64,000 nt of DNA. It comes from Bactrocera neohumeralis (taxonomy: Eukaryota; Arthropoda; Insecta; Diptera; Tephritidae). Position numbers and translations under genes: made by a program. Below, one piece after another: positions 31,321 to 43,668 of the stretch. The DNA lies in assembly GCF_024586455.1 (NCBI RefSeq), contig NC_065922.1, positions 23,308,089 to 23,372,088 of the forward strand, written 5' to 3'. Under the pieces are notes generated by a model, which had not been told where the DNA came from, ran no database searches, and worked only from the letters and a program-made list of their open reading frames with translations. Every line of letters begins with the position of its first letter. Positions within the stretch are counted from its first letter, which is position 1.

Positions 31321-34300
31321 TTTGCCAATTTGTCATCCTCGCATGCCTTATAAATATAATATATCTACATCTGTATGATTGTGTCTGTGATTGCAAAGTT
31401 GCCTTCGCCGTGGTCATTGGCATATTCTCCGCACACAGTGCCAGCCCTTCGGTTTGCATTGTTGCATTATTAGCTGAAGAGGTCACTTGAATAATGTTTT
31501 GTTTGCCATTTTTATTTTGTTCGCTGCTGAATTGAATCCAGTTAAGTTGTTTTCGTTGTTATTGCAAAGTTTATTTTGTTGTTTGTTGAACAGTTGTTGT
31601 GAAAGTTTTATTTTTATTATTTTGCTGCTATTTATTTGCGGCGAGTATAGTTAGCCGTTGTCCATCCAGAGAGCGCTTGCTCTTGCTCATTTTTCATTAC
31701 ATAGATGAATGTTTGTATATATAGTATGTATGTGTGCGATATTTTCCATTTCGTTGCACGCCCACCATGAACACCCACTAACTCCCTCGAATTGTGTTTA
31801 TATGTATATTTACTATGAAGGCTACATTTGTGATCGCTTAGTAAGGCCGCCCCTATAAGTATGCTTCACTTTGATTAATTTACAGTTGCAAAGTGTTGGT
31901 GGAGAGCACAGGTCTGGCAGGTTAACATCTGCTTGTATGATTTATACATATTTCTCATATATCCATTTGCTTGTTTGTTGTTGTTTTGGCATTTATGCAG
32001 ACATCACACACATATGCACACCTATATGATTGTCTAACTATAAACAGCTCTAATTACATATATGCAGCTGCACGCGCCGGCTATTCACTGGGTCTGCAGG
32101 CTAAAAACAACAGCAATAACAACAATAATCAAAACGAAAAACAATGGCCTCAACAATGCTTGTTTCTATATGTATAAACATGTATGTATGTATGTGTATT
32201 AGTGTGAGCGCAAGCATGCCGACCGCTCGTCGTTCATTTATTTAAAATTGCCAACCTTCAACAACAGTTACGGCTAGTCATACCTTTGCCATTTCGTTAC
32301 CCTTACCGTTATCTCACTCTCACTACCGTTACTGCCGTTGCTGTGGCACCGTTATGTCCGCTTGCTTCAACTTTTTGCAATCAGCAACATCACAGCGTTC
32401 ACCTCAATCGAATGCGGCCTCTTAGTCGGCCAGCCATCCGGGGTTCGCTGCGCCCTTCATTTGCCGCCTTCATCTCCCGCCTTCATTTTCCCCTCTTCAT
32501 CTCCGGCTATGATATGTTGCGTTTGCTGTGGACCTTATGGTCCAGCGCGGTTATGTTATTACCTCTCACTTCCTTGTTAGCATTCTTCCTGCTCGCTCAC
32601 ACGCTTTCCACTCCAACTCCGTTTTGTTCAGCTCGATTGCAATTGTTTGCTGTTTTTGAAATTTCCTGTTGTTCTTCTTGTTGTGTTTTACTTTAGTTGG
32701 CTTACGCTCATTTTGCATGTGTTTATTTGTATGACGGTGTACGGATGGGCGTGTGTGTGTGTTCCTGTTGGGCCTTTCGCAAAATTTAATTTGCAGTAAA
32801 TGAAATTTTCCCTTTTCCTTGACAGCTTTTTGTTTAATGTTTTGTTTTTGCTTGGTTTTTGTTTCTGTTTTTGTATTTATGGTATTTCTCGATTTTGTGT
32901 TGCCACTCACTTTCGCTTTGTGGCTCTTGTGGCACAAAATTGATTGAGTTTTTAATTTCACCGACAATGGTGGTTGATAATCCGACATACTAGTGCTGCA
33001 AGCCGGAGCATTTGGTGGGTTTGTGGATGCTGAGATCGCTGGAAATATTAAAGTTATGGATTTCTTTCATAAAAGTTTTAAAGAAGTAAGAAAATGAGGT
33101 AATTTTCGATGCAAGCATTTTTCTAATGTCAGATTTTGGTATACTGTATCTCGTGTTGTATAAGCGTGATCTAGCGAACCCGTAAGGAAGATACAATTTC
33201 GTAATAAAAAAAGTTCTCAGATATTTGTTTGATTGATTAAGTCGCCCAGAACTGGCCAGCTGTCACCAAGAAAATAAGAATTGTCTAAGATCAAATTCTA
33301 TAAGGACAATCCAGGCCTCAGACATCGATAATGACTCACCAGAAGCTCTGGAAGCTTGTATGTAAGGTTTATAGTTCGGATCTGGTACCAATTGATTGAA
33401 GTCTAAGCATTTCCTGCAGCTCAACGTCATCGTTTCGTTATTTCTCCGCTATCTTTGGATGCTTCCTTCTAGTCTTTAGTTCAGATGGTTTCAACAGATG
33501 TTATAAGGTGCTTGATTCGCTACTCTCACATGCTTGACGAATATAATAGTGTCTTGCATACTTTAAACTCGTATATGAATCGGTTATAATAAAGTGTTAC
33601 AGAATTGAAGCAACTACTAAAAGTAGGAATTTGAAATTCTTTTTTAGTACCAAATTTCTTGTTTAATTAAAACCAGTTAAATTCATGTGTTTCGAATACA
33701 GCCCTGCATAGCCGACTTGACTAACATGTTTTGGGAACGAATTTAAACTGGTTAACCTTCTGCATATGGACCTTGATTAACCACTAGGACATAATTATGA
33801 CTTCGAAACAAGTCGAAGTAAGTTGAACATTGAGATTGCAGTTGACTTAAAATACGTTCGAAGTCGACATTTTATTGAAGAAATTAATCCTAGGTAATGA
33901 TCAATACCCCTTACTTACCCATTTTCAATTGAGTAATCTATTAAATGTGTTTCCAAGGTGTACTTCTCTCAGTGACACCAACATGTTTTTCGTTTTTGAA
34001 TGCATTCTTTCGCAACGTTATTTGCTCTTGCAGTTTAGAGTGTCAATTTAACCATTTAGCTGCGTCTTTCGATCTATTATCAACGTTATTGTGAAAAGAA
34101 CACGACTTTCATTTAGTGTTGGTTTTAAGTATTTGACTAAATAGTTCGTTATCCTCTGACAAACTGAATTGTTGTAAACCATGAACATCGGTTAGGTAAC
34201 TACATATTTCAATAATTTTTGAAAGTCCAAACGCTAGGGATTCATGGGCGAATTGTCAAAACTTATGTGGAGATATAATTTAGACATTTACTCCACCCGT

Positions 34301-36420
34301 AGTTAGTGAATTCAAAGATTTTTGTAGCTACCATTGCTTCAACTTCCGGAAATGTATTCATTAGACTTATATGGTTACAAGTTAGGTTATGATAAGAGAT
34401 CGATCCAAACAGGGACTTCACGTGGACAGCTTAGAACATTAGTCGGTTATGATACCTAAAACTTCTTGAGTGCAGGGTTAGCGAGATCTAGTATTGCCGC
34501 TGGTACTGCTGGTTTTTGGAAATATTTGTTCGTTAAGAAGGAAAGCAAAAACCCTTTTCGGTTTAGATCGTCTCTTAATGCCTGCTGTGTTAATGTGCGG
34601 AGTTATAGAGCGCATTTTGTTCAATTTTGTTGAAAGCGGTCACGTAGATTTCTTGAATGTACCAAAATATAGCCATCAATTCTGGTTTGGGTTCAAACAG
34701 ACTACAGTGAATTCATCTAAGGAGTTCGACTTCGAAAAAATTTGAGTAGACTGTTTCTGACCTCAGCCAGTTAGCTCGACGATTTGGTCGAATTCGACTG
34801 AGTACTCTAATAGCAACGATCCGATTTTTGATCCGGGTACATATAGAGCTTTGACGATCTTTTATATTATGTATTCTTTATTTAGTGACTTTAAAAGAGA
34901 TAATTCAAGCTTTGTTGTACTTTTTATGGTAAATATAATGGTAAATAAAGTTCAATTGTGGGCACAAAGACCGATTTCAATCGTCATAAACTAATAAACT
35001 TGCACGGTATCATGTTTCTTACTCTTACACACTATAACACACCCTTTTACTAATTAATTATTCAAAAAAATATGATATACCCTTTAAATGAATAAAAAAA
35101 TCCAAATCCATTACTTCCTCCCCTTGCTTTTCGCAATCGATCTGCCCGACTTCCATCTTCTTGTCTTCAAATTCCAAACTAATTACCCTCCATCGCCTTA
35201 TTAGCATACACGCCCAGGCAGTCCCACAGCTACACCCAGCGCCTCGGCATAAACCCATAAATAAGGAAATGGAAAAAATAAACTGTAAAAATATTGTAGC
35301 GCCAAGCTAATGCTCCAGTGTGTTGCACTCTATTTTTTCGCTGCCTCGCGCTGCTTCCTTCCTGCTTCTGCGAGCGATAGCATTCCCTGGCGACTCCAAT
35401 GAGCAGATTTATGATTGCGTGCGAGCGTGTGTGAGCTGATATGCGCATCGCATGCATTTTTATTAGCGACGAAGGAATATAGCCGTCTAAATAAAAAGAA
35501 GAACAGACAGACAGTGGGACAAAGACGCATAAATCATAATTTGTCAGCAGGCAGCCAGCAGTCGGCGAACCCAACACCGCGCATAAGAAACGCTATGCAT
35601 ATGCCACATTAAGTGGCTGGCATATGTGTGTGTGTGTGATGGTGTTAGTGTTTGTGAAGCTATTGTGTGGCGGTTCACACTTGCAACCCTTTGTTGCAAT
35701 TTGTTGCGACTTGCTGCTTAATGAAAACAAAGTGTTTATGTTTTTGCGCGCACATTATTGCAGCTTTTTTTTGCTTTTGTTATTGTTTTTGGTGCTTGCT
35801 TGTGCTCTGTTTACCCACTCTGCGGTTGCTTTTTTGTAGCTTAAAGATTTTTAATTTGATGCGCCCTTGCCAGCTGAGCAAATCATATTTTTCTTCATTA
35901 AACTCGCTGCGCCATTCATCTCCCTTAGCTTTAGTAGCGTTATTGCTGCACAACATTTCTGCGTGGCAACTGTTGCAGGCTAATTTTGTGCCTTCTAGTC
36001 TTTGCTTCTTCTTCGAGATTTTTTCACTTTTTTCAGTTGCCACATTTTTGGTTTCTACTTTTAATTAGTTGATGTTGCACGTTGTGGGATTATTGCAATC
36101 TTGTTGTCACAACAACGCACAACAACAATTATCAACGGTTTCAATGACTACTCTACGGTATGTTCGAAGTGCTTTTACAATCTTGTTGACAGCTTTCTCA
36201 CAGCGCTCATTTTCAGTGTTTGGAGCAAATAGTTGTGAGAAGTGACAGTTACGCGTAGGTGACAAGTATTTCAGGTTAAGTGTGAGAAAGTGTCATTAAT
36301 AATGAGAAAAACCTTTAGTGTATATCATATGTATTTATAAGAATGAGCTATAGTAAGTCAAGACGAACTACTTGACGTTTCCGTTTCCGGCATAAACGTC
36401 ACACCTTGCTTAAAAAACTG
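31321..36420. other. Long stretch without recognised genes or transposons
   Basis: 31500-33000 and 35100-36200 are non-repetitive with GTT/CAA triplets and GC-richer patches (32280-32600); a GT run lies at 35625-35638. 33200-34900 is AT-rich and featureless. Open frames on both strands (for example 32286-32696 and minus 32566-32988) overlap each other in opposite senses and have repeat-like composition, so I do not call genes. Regulatory content is possible. Confidence 0.35.
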
Positions 36421-36424
36421 GAAT

Positions 36425-36690
36425 ATGACTAGGAACCGGGAGGGAGTCTCCTTGTCTGAAACTTCGTTTGGTATCGAATGGCTCGGAGAGTTGTTGATTT
36501 TCCAGGCTTAAAGCCACACTGATAAGGTCAAATCAGTTTGTTGAAGGTAGCCTTTTTGTGGATTGGACAGAGAACACTTAAATTCGAATCGTCGGGCATG
36601 CTTTCGTCAGACTACATTCTACAAAAAAGCCAATGCATGCTTCTTATCAGTTCTTCGCCGTACGCAATCCGTCGAAGCCCGCTTGTTTTT
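36425..36690 (-). pseudogene. Non-LTR reverse transcriptase fragment with two internal deletions
   Basis: Minus strand gives GEELIRSMHWLFCRM, then SDESMPDDSNLSVLCPIHKK, the N-terminal part of a LINE reverse transcriptase domain; after a gap, NKLI and PYQCGFKPGKSTT; after another gap, text equal to the start of the relic at 28335-28390 (EPFDTKRSFRQ in a shifted frame). These blocks are in protein order, but the spans between them are too short, so two pieces have been deleted. It belongs to the same family as 27484-28500. Confidence 0.85.
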
Positions 36691-36839
36691 TGTTCTTCTG
36701 ACCGGTAGTTGCTATTCGATTTTAGCACTTTTTTTGAACTTTTTCAGCCGAGACTACCAATTTTCGATACTTTTTTGCAGCGTTTAGGTATTCTACTCAT
36801 ATATCAGCAATAATGCACCGAATGTTCTCTTCAAAGGTA

Positions 36840-37480
36840 ACTATTGTTACGGGCATATCTGCATGAACAAGTGCCTTCTCATAACCCGACCAAAAATATT
36901 TAAGCGATCTCAAATCGCCTGGTCTCGTAGGCTATGCCACTTGCCCACGATGCGAGACAATTTGGTTTACCAAAAGTTCCCTTCAATAAGTTAATTGGTT
37001 CATTGGCTGTATGGCGTTTAGCGCCATCTTGTTGGAACCAAAGGTCGTCTATATCAACATTCCTAAATTTAGGTACGTAAAAGTTATTAAATATGACTCT
37101 ATAGCTTTCCCAGTTGACTTTAATATTGCTGCTGGCGTAATTTTTGTTTAAACATGGACCAATGATCCCCTCCGTCCATAGAATTAACCAATACACTTAC
37201 TTTTTGAGGATGCAACGGCGTCTCAACAATGGCTTGTGGATTACCATCACTCCAAAAGCCACAATTTTGTTTATTTTCGAACACATTCAATCAAAATTGA
37301 GTTTCATTGCTAAACAAATTTTTATTGCAAAAATCGGGATCGATGGTCATCTCAATTTGGGCCCATTTATCGAAAATGCGACGCGCAAGTTCCATCAAGT
37401 TCGGCTTCAATTCTTGCAAGAGTTCGATTTGCTAAGTCCGCAAAACAAGATCCATCCGCAAAATCTTCATAAAGTGGATA
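36840..37480 (-). pseudogene. mariner-like (FQQDGA-type) transposase relic, all but one catalytic acid lost
   Basis: The minus strand runs, in broken frames: KWAQIEMTIDPDF-like text near 37370, FSNETQF with an in-frame stop near 37300, LNVFENKQNCGFWSDGNPQ, ETPLHPQKVS near 37210, WESYRVIFNNFYVPKF, DDLWFQQDGAKRHTANEPIN near 37030, then PGDLRSLKYFWSGYEKALVH and ADMPVTIVTFEENIR near 36850. In the family the first site is SDE, here SNE (Asp to Asn); the second, QQDGA, is intact; the third is PLDY, here SLKY (Asp to Lys). It covers nearly the whole catalytic domain and tail, but is inactive. The plus-strand open frame 37144-37533 is a shadow. Confidence 0.9.
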
Positions 37481-37533
37481 GCTACAAAACTGAGTATAAA
37501 TCATGTAACACTACTCAAACGACGAACTCCTAA

Positions 37534-39900
37534 AAAATTATTACTTCATTAAAAACCACATGTCTAAAAATCACTTTTTATTTCCTGAACAAGAAACCCT
37601 AGAAGCAGCTGAATCCTACTCATAAAAACTGAAAATGATGACCTTTGTTTATATTTATTTGTAAAGCTTCTCATTTTCGAGTTTAGCAGTGATGTGCTGC
37701 ATATTCAATAACCGTTTTGTCGTTCTAAAAGCTAGATTAAGAAATGTTACCATCTCTCTAAGGCTATTCTGATGATTTTCGAGCATACTTCCGAAACTTG
37801 TTTTCGTCTCTTTTTCTTTGGGCGACTCGTATGACGTTTTTAAGTCTGAACACCGAATGCTTTATGTTTCTTAAATTATATTCAAGAAGTCAATTCGATG
37901 GGATTTCGGTATGTCGGATCTAAAACTATTTAACAGTCTAGATTTTTTAACTTGGTTGGAGAGTGAATCCAATATTCTTAGTAACAGGCTGCGTTTCGAT
38001 TTAAATACGATTCAGATAAAAATAGTTCATTAAGTTTTTAACCGTTATCGTGAACAATCCAAAAATCTGCAGTCGTGAGAACAAATGATTTTGACCCAGT
38101 TTCAACGTCTTCAAGTCTTTCTACTCTGTAAACAAATTATCAAATGATTAATAATTCTTACAAAAATTGTGTATAAAAAATGGTATTTTTTCAGGCATAT
38201 TAATAATTCTCAAACATTTTAATTTATTCTTATGCATACCATATGTATGTATCTCCATACACGTGTGGCTCCTCTAAGGAGCCCAACAATTCGTCAGCAG
38301 CTTTCAAAAATTAGTTCAAACACACTTAAATAAGCACTCCGCCACACAAAGCTGCTCAAAATTCATCAGACGCTGCAACAAGACAGCAACAACAAACCAA
38401 TAATAGAGGTAACTAATAACAACTCTTGCTCATCAAATTTAATGAAATTGAATATTTTCCCATATTGCATTTGTCGATATGCGCCTGGGTCTCTCTGCCT
38501 GTCCGTTTGTTGGTATGCTTGTCTGTTCTATTTGCCCGCAGGTTCCAAATGTTTTACTGGCAATCAAGTGTGCTGTTGTCTATGGAAGCAGGCGGAGAAG
38601 CGGTAGAAGAAGCTGTAGAAGAAGCGGGACGTCGTAGCGGGTGGATGACTGTCGCCTGGCATTGGCGGTACGAACATTTCGCCCTCGAGGCACATGTCAG
38701 CTACACGCTGTGCACAATATTCACTGCTTGTTGTGCAAGCAGAGAGGAGTGCGGGCTTGAGAGCGGTGCAAAAGCGCAGCGCAAGAAGCAGCAGACAGCA
38801 CTTTGAAATCCATAAACCCATCTTCTGACAGTGACGAACGAATCGGCGTTATGTTGTTGTTATTGTTATTTGTAGTTGCTATTGTTGTTGCAGCAGCTTT
38901 GGCTGACGGCTGTTGCCAACTTGTGAACTTGAAAAGGAGTTAGTGCCGTTAGCTGGCAACAGCATTGTATTAAATGTTGTTGTTGTTTTTACTATAAAAG
39001 AATATATGCATATTGGTGTTGTTGTATGTGTGTGTCTGTCCGCCTGTGTGCAGTGTTGATAGTGCGCTAAGCATCGAAGCTGCTGTGAGTGGCGGCTGAT
39101 GTTGATGAATTATGCCTCACGGCGCGATGCACAACAACCAACGTTGTAATTGTTGTTGTTGCCTTTTTAGTTGTTGCTGTGATGATGAGCATGCTGCTGC
39201 TGCAAAGACGACAGTAGCATGCAAGCGAACGGGCAGACAGACAGGCAGGCAGGCCGACAGCTACAAAACCGAAACTTTGGCTAACGAAATTTGATGCAAA
39301 AGAAATTGGGAGAAATGTGGGAAATGGGAAATGCTAAAGCATCGCCGTAGGCAGTGCGCTTTAGAGTTCACTGGCACAGGCGCTGGCGAAGCAGCTGCTG
39401 CTGCGTGGCATTTTCCCGAAGCTTAACGTCAGCTGATGGGTAGAATGAAGTTTTCAGCTGTCAAAAATAGCTGGCGTTAGCCGTTGGCTGGAAATTTTAA
39501 TCCAATGTAAGCGTCTAAGAGCGGTCGGCGGGTCGGTCTTGGCGTGGCGGCTTAGTCGATGTATGTGGGCTGGCTGGATTACACTGTACAAGTGGGAAAT
39601 CTGTTTTTACAAATTGCTTTAACTGTACTAAGTTTATCTTGAGAAAGTGTAAGTAATTATAAAGCAATTAGTAAGTGACTGATGCAGTTTGCTGGAGAAG
39701 GGTTTAATATCTAAGTTCTGGATTTTATTTTTGGTTTAGGTTAAGAGGTATTAGAAAGTATGGAAATAATAGAGTAATTAGTGCTTAGTTGTGTGGTATT
39801 ACCAGTTTTGGTATAAAAATTGGTTCAATAAGGTTTCCAAATCTTATTGGTTGCAATCTTAGTGAAGGAATGCCTTGATCTCTTAGTGGACACCAACCTG
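37534..39900. other. Sequence without recognised genes; triplet and CAGG-type repeats
   Basis: 37560-38200 is AT-rich and featureless. 38400-39570 is GC-richer, with GTT/GCT runs near 38855-38895 and a CAGA/CAGG run near 39233-39254. Overlapping opposite-strand open frames at 38426-38821 lack motifs. Confidence 0.35.
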
Positions 39901-39940
39901 CAAATAGATCCCCGAAAAGAAGGAATCGGCAGTTGGCTTC

Positions 39941-39985
39941 ATCTCCTTCTTTATTGGCGTAGACACCTTTATAGTCGTGTTGGCT
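39941..39985 (-). repeat. Small 3'-end scrap of the LINE family
   Basis: ctttattggcgtagacacct and ttatagtcgtgttgg resemble 20448-20490 with a ~10 bp gap. Too short for more. Confidence 0.45.
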
Positions 39986-40329
39986 ACTTGTAGATATTTC
40001 ATCTAAAGACATATTATAAATATATCGAAGTCTAGGTGCAGTCAATCCCTAACTTGCTCAGCAAGCTGGTAAACGTGGCTGGAATATGTATCGCAGATGC
40101 CGATTTTTTAAATTCAATACGAAAGACATTAGAACACTAGTAGGAGTGCTAACAGGTCACTGTCTGATTTCAGCAAAATAAAAAAACTATAAAATGAGAG
40201 TCGAGGTCATAAGAACAAACACTTTTCTTACCCCGACTTTTCCAAGTTGCCTATTGCGGTCGAAAATTAAATATTACTTATTCTTAAACTTACCGATCCA
40301 AATGAGGTTAGATTTCCGAAAGTACAGTC

Positions 40330-40390
40330 CTTAGCCGGATAAAATCTGGATCAATTACGGTAACATAGAACCGGCTGTTGTGGGAATTGC
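40330..40390. repeat. Second copy of the dispersed fragment at 7590
   Basis: gccggataaaatctggatca, then acggtaacatagaaccggct. A third copy lies near 50060-50110 (ggtaacgtcgaatcggctgt). It adjoins the Jockey-type relic and might be part of its family. Confidence 0.5.
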
Positions 40391-40429
40391 TCCATCGAAC
40401 ACCTGCACGGTGAGGCCCGTATGCTTCCA

Positions 40430-40958
40430 TTTAGAAGCACAATGAATTTCTTTTCAAGCAGTGTCTGCTGTGGTCCTATCGCAGAAATCCTTCCTCAACC
40501 AAGGACGTCATAAAACAATACGTCGACCAGACTTCGGACGCACAAACTTCAGACATGTACTGCCGCCATTCACAGTAGAGCCATTAGCACCTTCACCGAC
40601 TCCCTCTCAGTGAAATGCATGCTTGGAGCCTAACCACCACCCATTGCAGACGAATAGCTCGAGTTGCCGTGAGAATCGAGAGTAACCATTGCGCAGCTTC
40701 TGGATGCTGTACCAAATTAAACTCTTACTTATCCAGTATCAATCCTGACATATCAAATATATGTCCAGCGTGAAACGAGTCCCTGCATGAGTTTAATCAT
40801 CTTTTTGCATTCCCTGTTAACCCTCCACATCCGACATCCCTCTCACTATGGTCCATACAGCACGTTTCGTGGTCCTACCATGGGATGACCTCGATGAAAA
40901 TTTATCTCTCCATTACCATTCTAACATGGACTAGTTAACCTTAAACAACAACAACTAG
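40430..40958 (+). pseudogene. Jockey-type non-LTR retrotransposon, C-terminal end
   Basis: Plus-strand translation in shifting frames gives SRAISTFTDSLSVKCMLGA, LPRESRVTIAQL-like text near 40660-40700, then in one frame KLNSYLSSINPDISNICPA, a stop, NESLHEFNHLFAFPVNPPHP and TSLSLWS (40725-40860). This is the conserved tail of Jockey-clade polymerase proteins with its zinc-knuckle-like motif (CPxC ... H ... HLFxCP). Two of its cysteines are lost: CPAC has become CPA-stop and FxCP has become FAFP. The 3' end runs into aacaacaacaact at 40948-40958. Together with the mariner at 23267 it is one of only two plus-strand relics. Confidence 0.85.
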
Positions 40959-42580
40959 GTAAATAATGACTTTAGTTTGTTGTAGCTGGTCTTCGGAGTA
41001 CAGATACAGTAGATCGGAAAGCTGAGTGTTTTCGAAGGTCTAAAGACTTTCGCCTTTTTTTGTAAGTCAGTAAAGGTTCTGCCTAATCTTAAGGGAATTT
41101 TTTTAGGGCGTGTAAATGCTCTCAAAAGCCAAAATTTGTTAAAAAGAAGTTTTGGTACCGAGAACCTTACACAGATTTTTCTTAGAACATAAAAATCAGT
41201 CATGTTCCGAGTGAAGAACCGATTTGCCAAAAAAATTAAAACAAATTGCAGACACTTATTATGCTTGGGTCTCACTAAAAGGTTAAAACTTGTTGAAATA
41301 ACCCTCTCCCTACTCTTCTGCAAGTTCCCTGATTTCTAAAAAGGACTCTCTATGAAACAAAATCTTATTAAATGTTTGAGGATTTTTTTATTAAAAGGAC
41401 AACTTTTACCGTGTTTTATGAAACGAAATTATTTAAATTTTTGAAAAGCTTTACACAAGCTCGTTGGATGGTAGAAACCAGAGGCCTAGTGCACCGCTTA
41501 ACTTCTGCAGTTTTTTCTCGTGTACACACATGCTCGAGTCCACACCCAAAAAATGCGCTCCACCATTCGCCAAGAAAACACGTACCAAGTCAAGAGGTTA
41601 TCATAAATCTTCCAAATATGTTTTCCACCAATTAGTTTAATAACAACTTCGAAGACATTTAGTTTTTCGCCATGTAATTTGGACGCCTGACAGCATGCAC
41701 AGACACATACATAGATACACACATGCATACGCTGCCATATGCGTGTCGGGGCTTACAGCCGAACTTTAACCACAACTGCAATGCAGCTTTACAAATCTGG
41801 TTTTCGTCCCCCAAAAATTCAAAATCAACAAAAAAAAAATAAAAATAAAGTAACAACAAAAAATAAGCAACGAAATAAGCTCACAATAATTTTGCTGCAT
41901 TTGAGTTGCGGCCAATGTGCTGTCGGCTGCCACATGCAACAGTCAGCAAGTCGCCAGCGCTTGTCAGCTGATTTCATTTTCCGTCTGCCCGCTTGCCTCG
42001 CTGACCGCCGACCAGCCGACGAGTATTTGCCATGTGCTCGTTTGCTGACTTATTTAAGCGCTCGTGTGTGCTCTTGCATACGTATGTATGAGTGTGTGTG
42101 TTGGCTTATTTGTGTTTGTTTGCTGCAGTCCTGTTTGGTGTCTGCAACTTGTTGACTTAGCTTTGGCAGTCAGTGCGCGTTAAATTGCCTGGAGCGCAAT
42201 ATTTTTGCGGCTTAAATGCTGTAAATTACTTCGGTGGGTGGCACATGAAATTAATTTCGTTATTATTATTAATTTAATTTTTTTTTCATTTTTTTTTCCG
42301 TTAAAAAATGCATAAATGACGGCAAAATTAATGTATTAATGTCAGGCAGGTGTGCGCACATTTGACATTTAGACGTGAAGTTGAGTTGACGGCACGTACG
42401 AGCTGAGCCGCGGGCGATTTGTTGAATGGAGTTGATTAAGATCGCAAATAACTGTTGAAAATTTATGAAAAATAAAATTTTTCCATTGAAATTCTAAAAT
42501 AAATATGTTTTGGCAAGAATTTGGTAATTTTGGTATGAAATTTTTAAAATTAAAGTTTTTAAGGTTTGTCTTCTATGACC
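40959..42580. other. Sequence without recognised genes
   Basis: Minus-strand open frame 40955-41323 (122 codons) is basic and has no motif. 41650-42150 is GC-richer with overlapping opposite-sense open frames. 42240-42300 is T-rich. Confidence 0.35.
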
Positions 42581-42590
42581 TAAAGAATTT

Positions 42591-42851
42591 GTGGTTTGGC
42601 ACCTCCTGGCATTACCATGGGCCGGAACAGAAAGATCAGTGAGAAAGTATCATTTTCAGGCCTTTAATCTTTTGCATTCAGCTTCAGGCCTGAGAGCATT
42701 TGTATTGAAACATTCGTTGATGTTTATCGCAGGCATATTCATCAGCAAAGTAATCCAAGAAATAATCAACGATCCACAAGTTATCGAATCTATAAGATAT
42801 CTCTTACGGAAAGACATTTCAGCAGAAGTTTCGGATCTGACGAATAAATGA
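42591..42851 (+). other. Unrecognised open frame of 86 codons
   Basis: Encodes a Met-initiated frame with SLMFIAGIFISKVIQEIIND and LLRKDISAEVSDLTNK. The C-terminal half has a protein-like, not repeat-like, composition, but I recognise no family, splice sites or homologous piece in the window. It directly precedes the 205 bp duplication. Could be chance or an old coding relic. Confidence 0.2.
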
Positions 42852-42896
42852 CAAATTAATGCTTTATAATTCGTCCTTGATATTCACGGTCAAAAA

Positions 42897-43340
42897 ATGT
42901 GTGGTGGATGTTAGAGTATCTTCTTCAGATGATATCACGTGGCGATCTCAGTGTCCTGCCCCGATACACTTCTTGGTTAGGTGAAGCCCCTTGGTCTCTC
43001 CATTTTCGACGAGCAGCGATCGAATTTTCCACGATGGGGTCCCAATCGGTGGACAATCAGCTCCCCTGCATAGTGGACAGCATTTTCGTCTTTGTGAAAG
43101 AATGTGCGGTGGAGGTTAGAGTATTTTCTTCAGAAGTGATCAATTTTTATTATATTTTCATTTCCGCTTTGATCTCAGTGTCCTACTCCGATGCGTTCAC
43201 TGTTGAGTTGAAGTCCTTTGGTTCCTCCATTTGCGCACTGGAGGAGAGGGTGCCCGAATGTTAGGCGGTGGGTTTCCAACCGGTGGAATAATCAACTCCA
43301 TATTTTTGCCTTTGCATAATGGACAGCACTCCGATGAAGG
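42897..43340. repeat. Diverged ~205 bp tandem duplication (two units)
   Basis: Unit 1 begins atgtgtggtggatgttagag at 42897, unit 2 atgtgcggtggaggttagag at 43102. Further matching blocks follow in order: gatctcagtgtcct, caatcggtgg against caaccggtgg, and gtggacagcattttcg against atggacagcactccg. Divergence is considerable, so the duplication is old. Confidence 0.85.
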
Positions 43341-43668
43341 TTTTGTCGCGATCTGACGGTAACCGACGCTTAATTGAACAGTGCATAACAACAAGGCAGC
43401 CCTGCCATCTAGAGACTCGAGGATTGATTACGAGTCTAGGTCTATATTCAATACTAAGATGACCCCTTTTGGAGTGCTACCGCCCAAAATTTTATATTAT
43501 ATTTGGTATATATTTTTAGAACAGATGCGGTGGACATTATTGCCACCCTTACCGTATTATTTAATATATGTGGCTTGTTTTTAGTATCCCCATCATATAC
43601 AAGGTGCTGCTTAGAATCGCTTATATTGCTGTAATGGCTTGCAATTAATTAATGACTAGGTCGCAGAT

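Noticed and set aside
32286..32988. Long overlapping plus and minus frames
   Set aside because: Opposite-strand frames overlap, with low-complexity composition; no evidence to prefer either.
37144..37533. 129-codon plus-strand frame
   Set aside because: It is the antisense shadow of the transposase relic on the minus strand, which has clear motifs.
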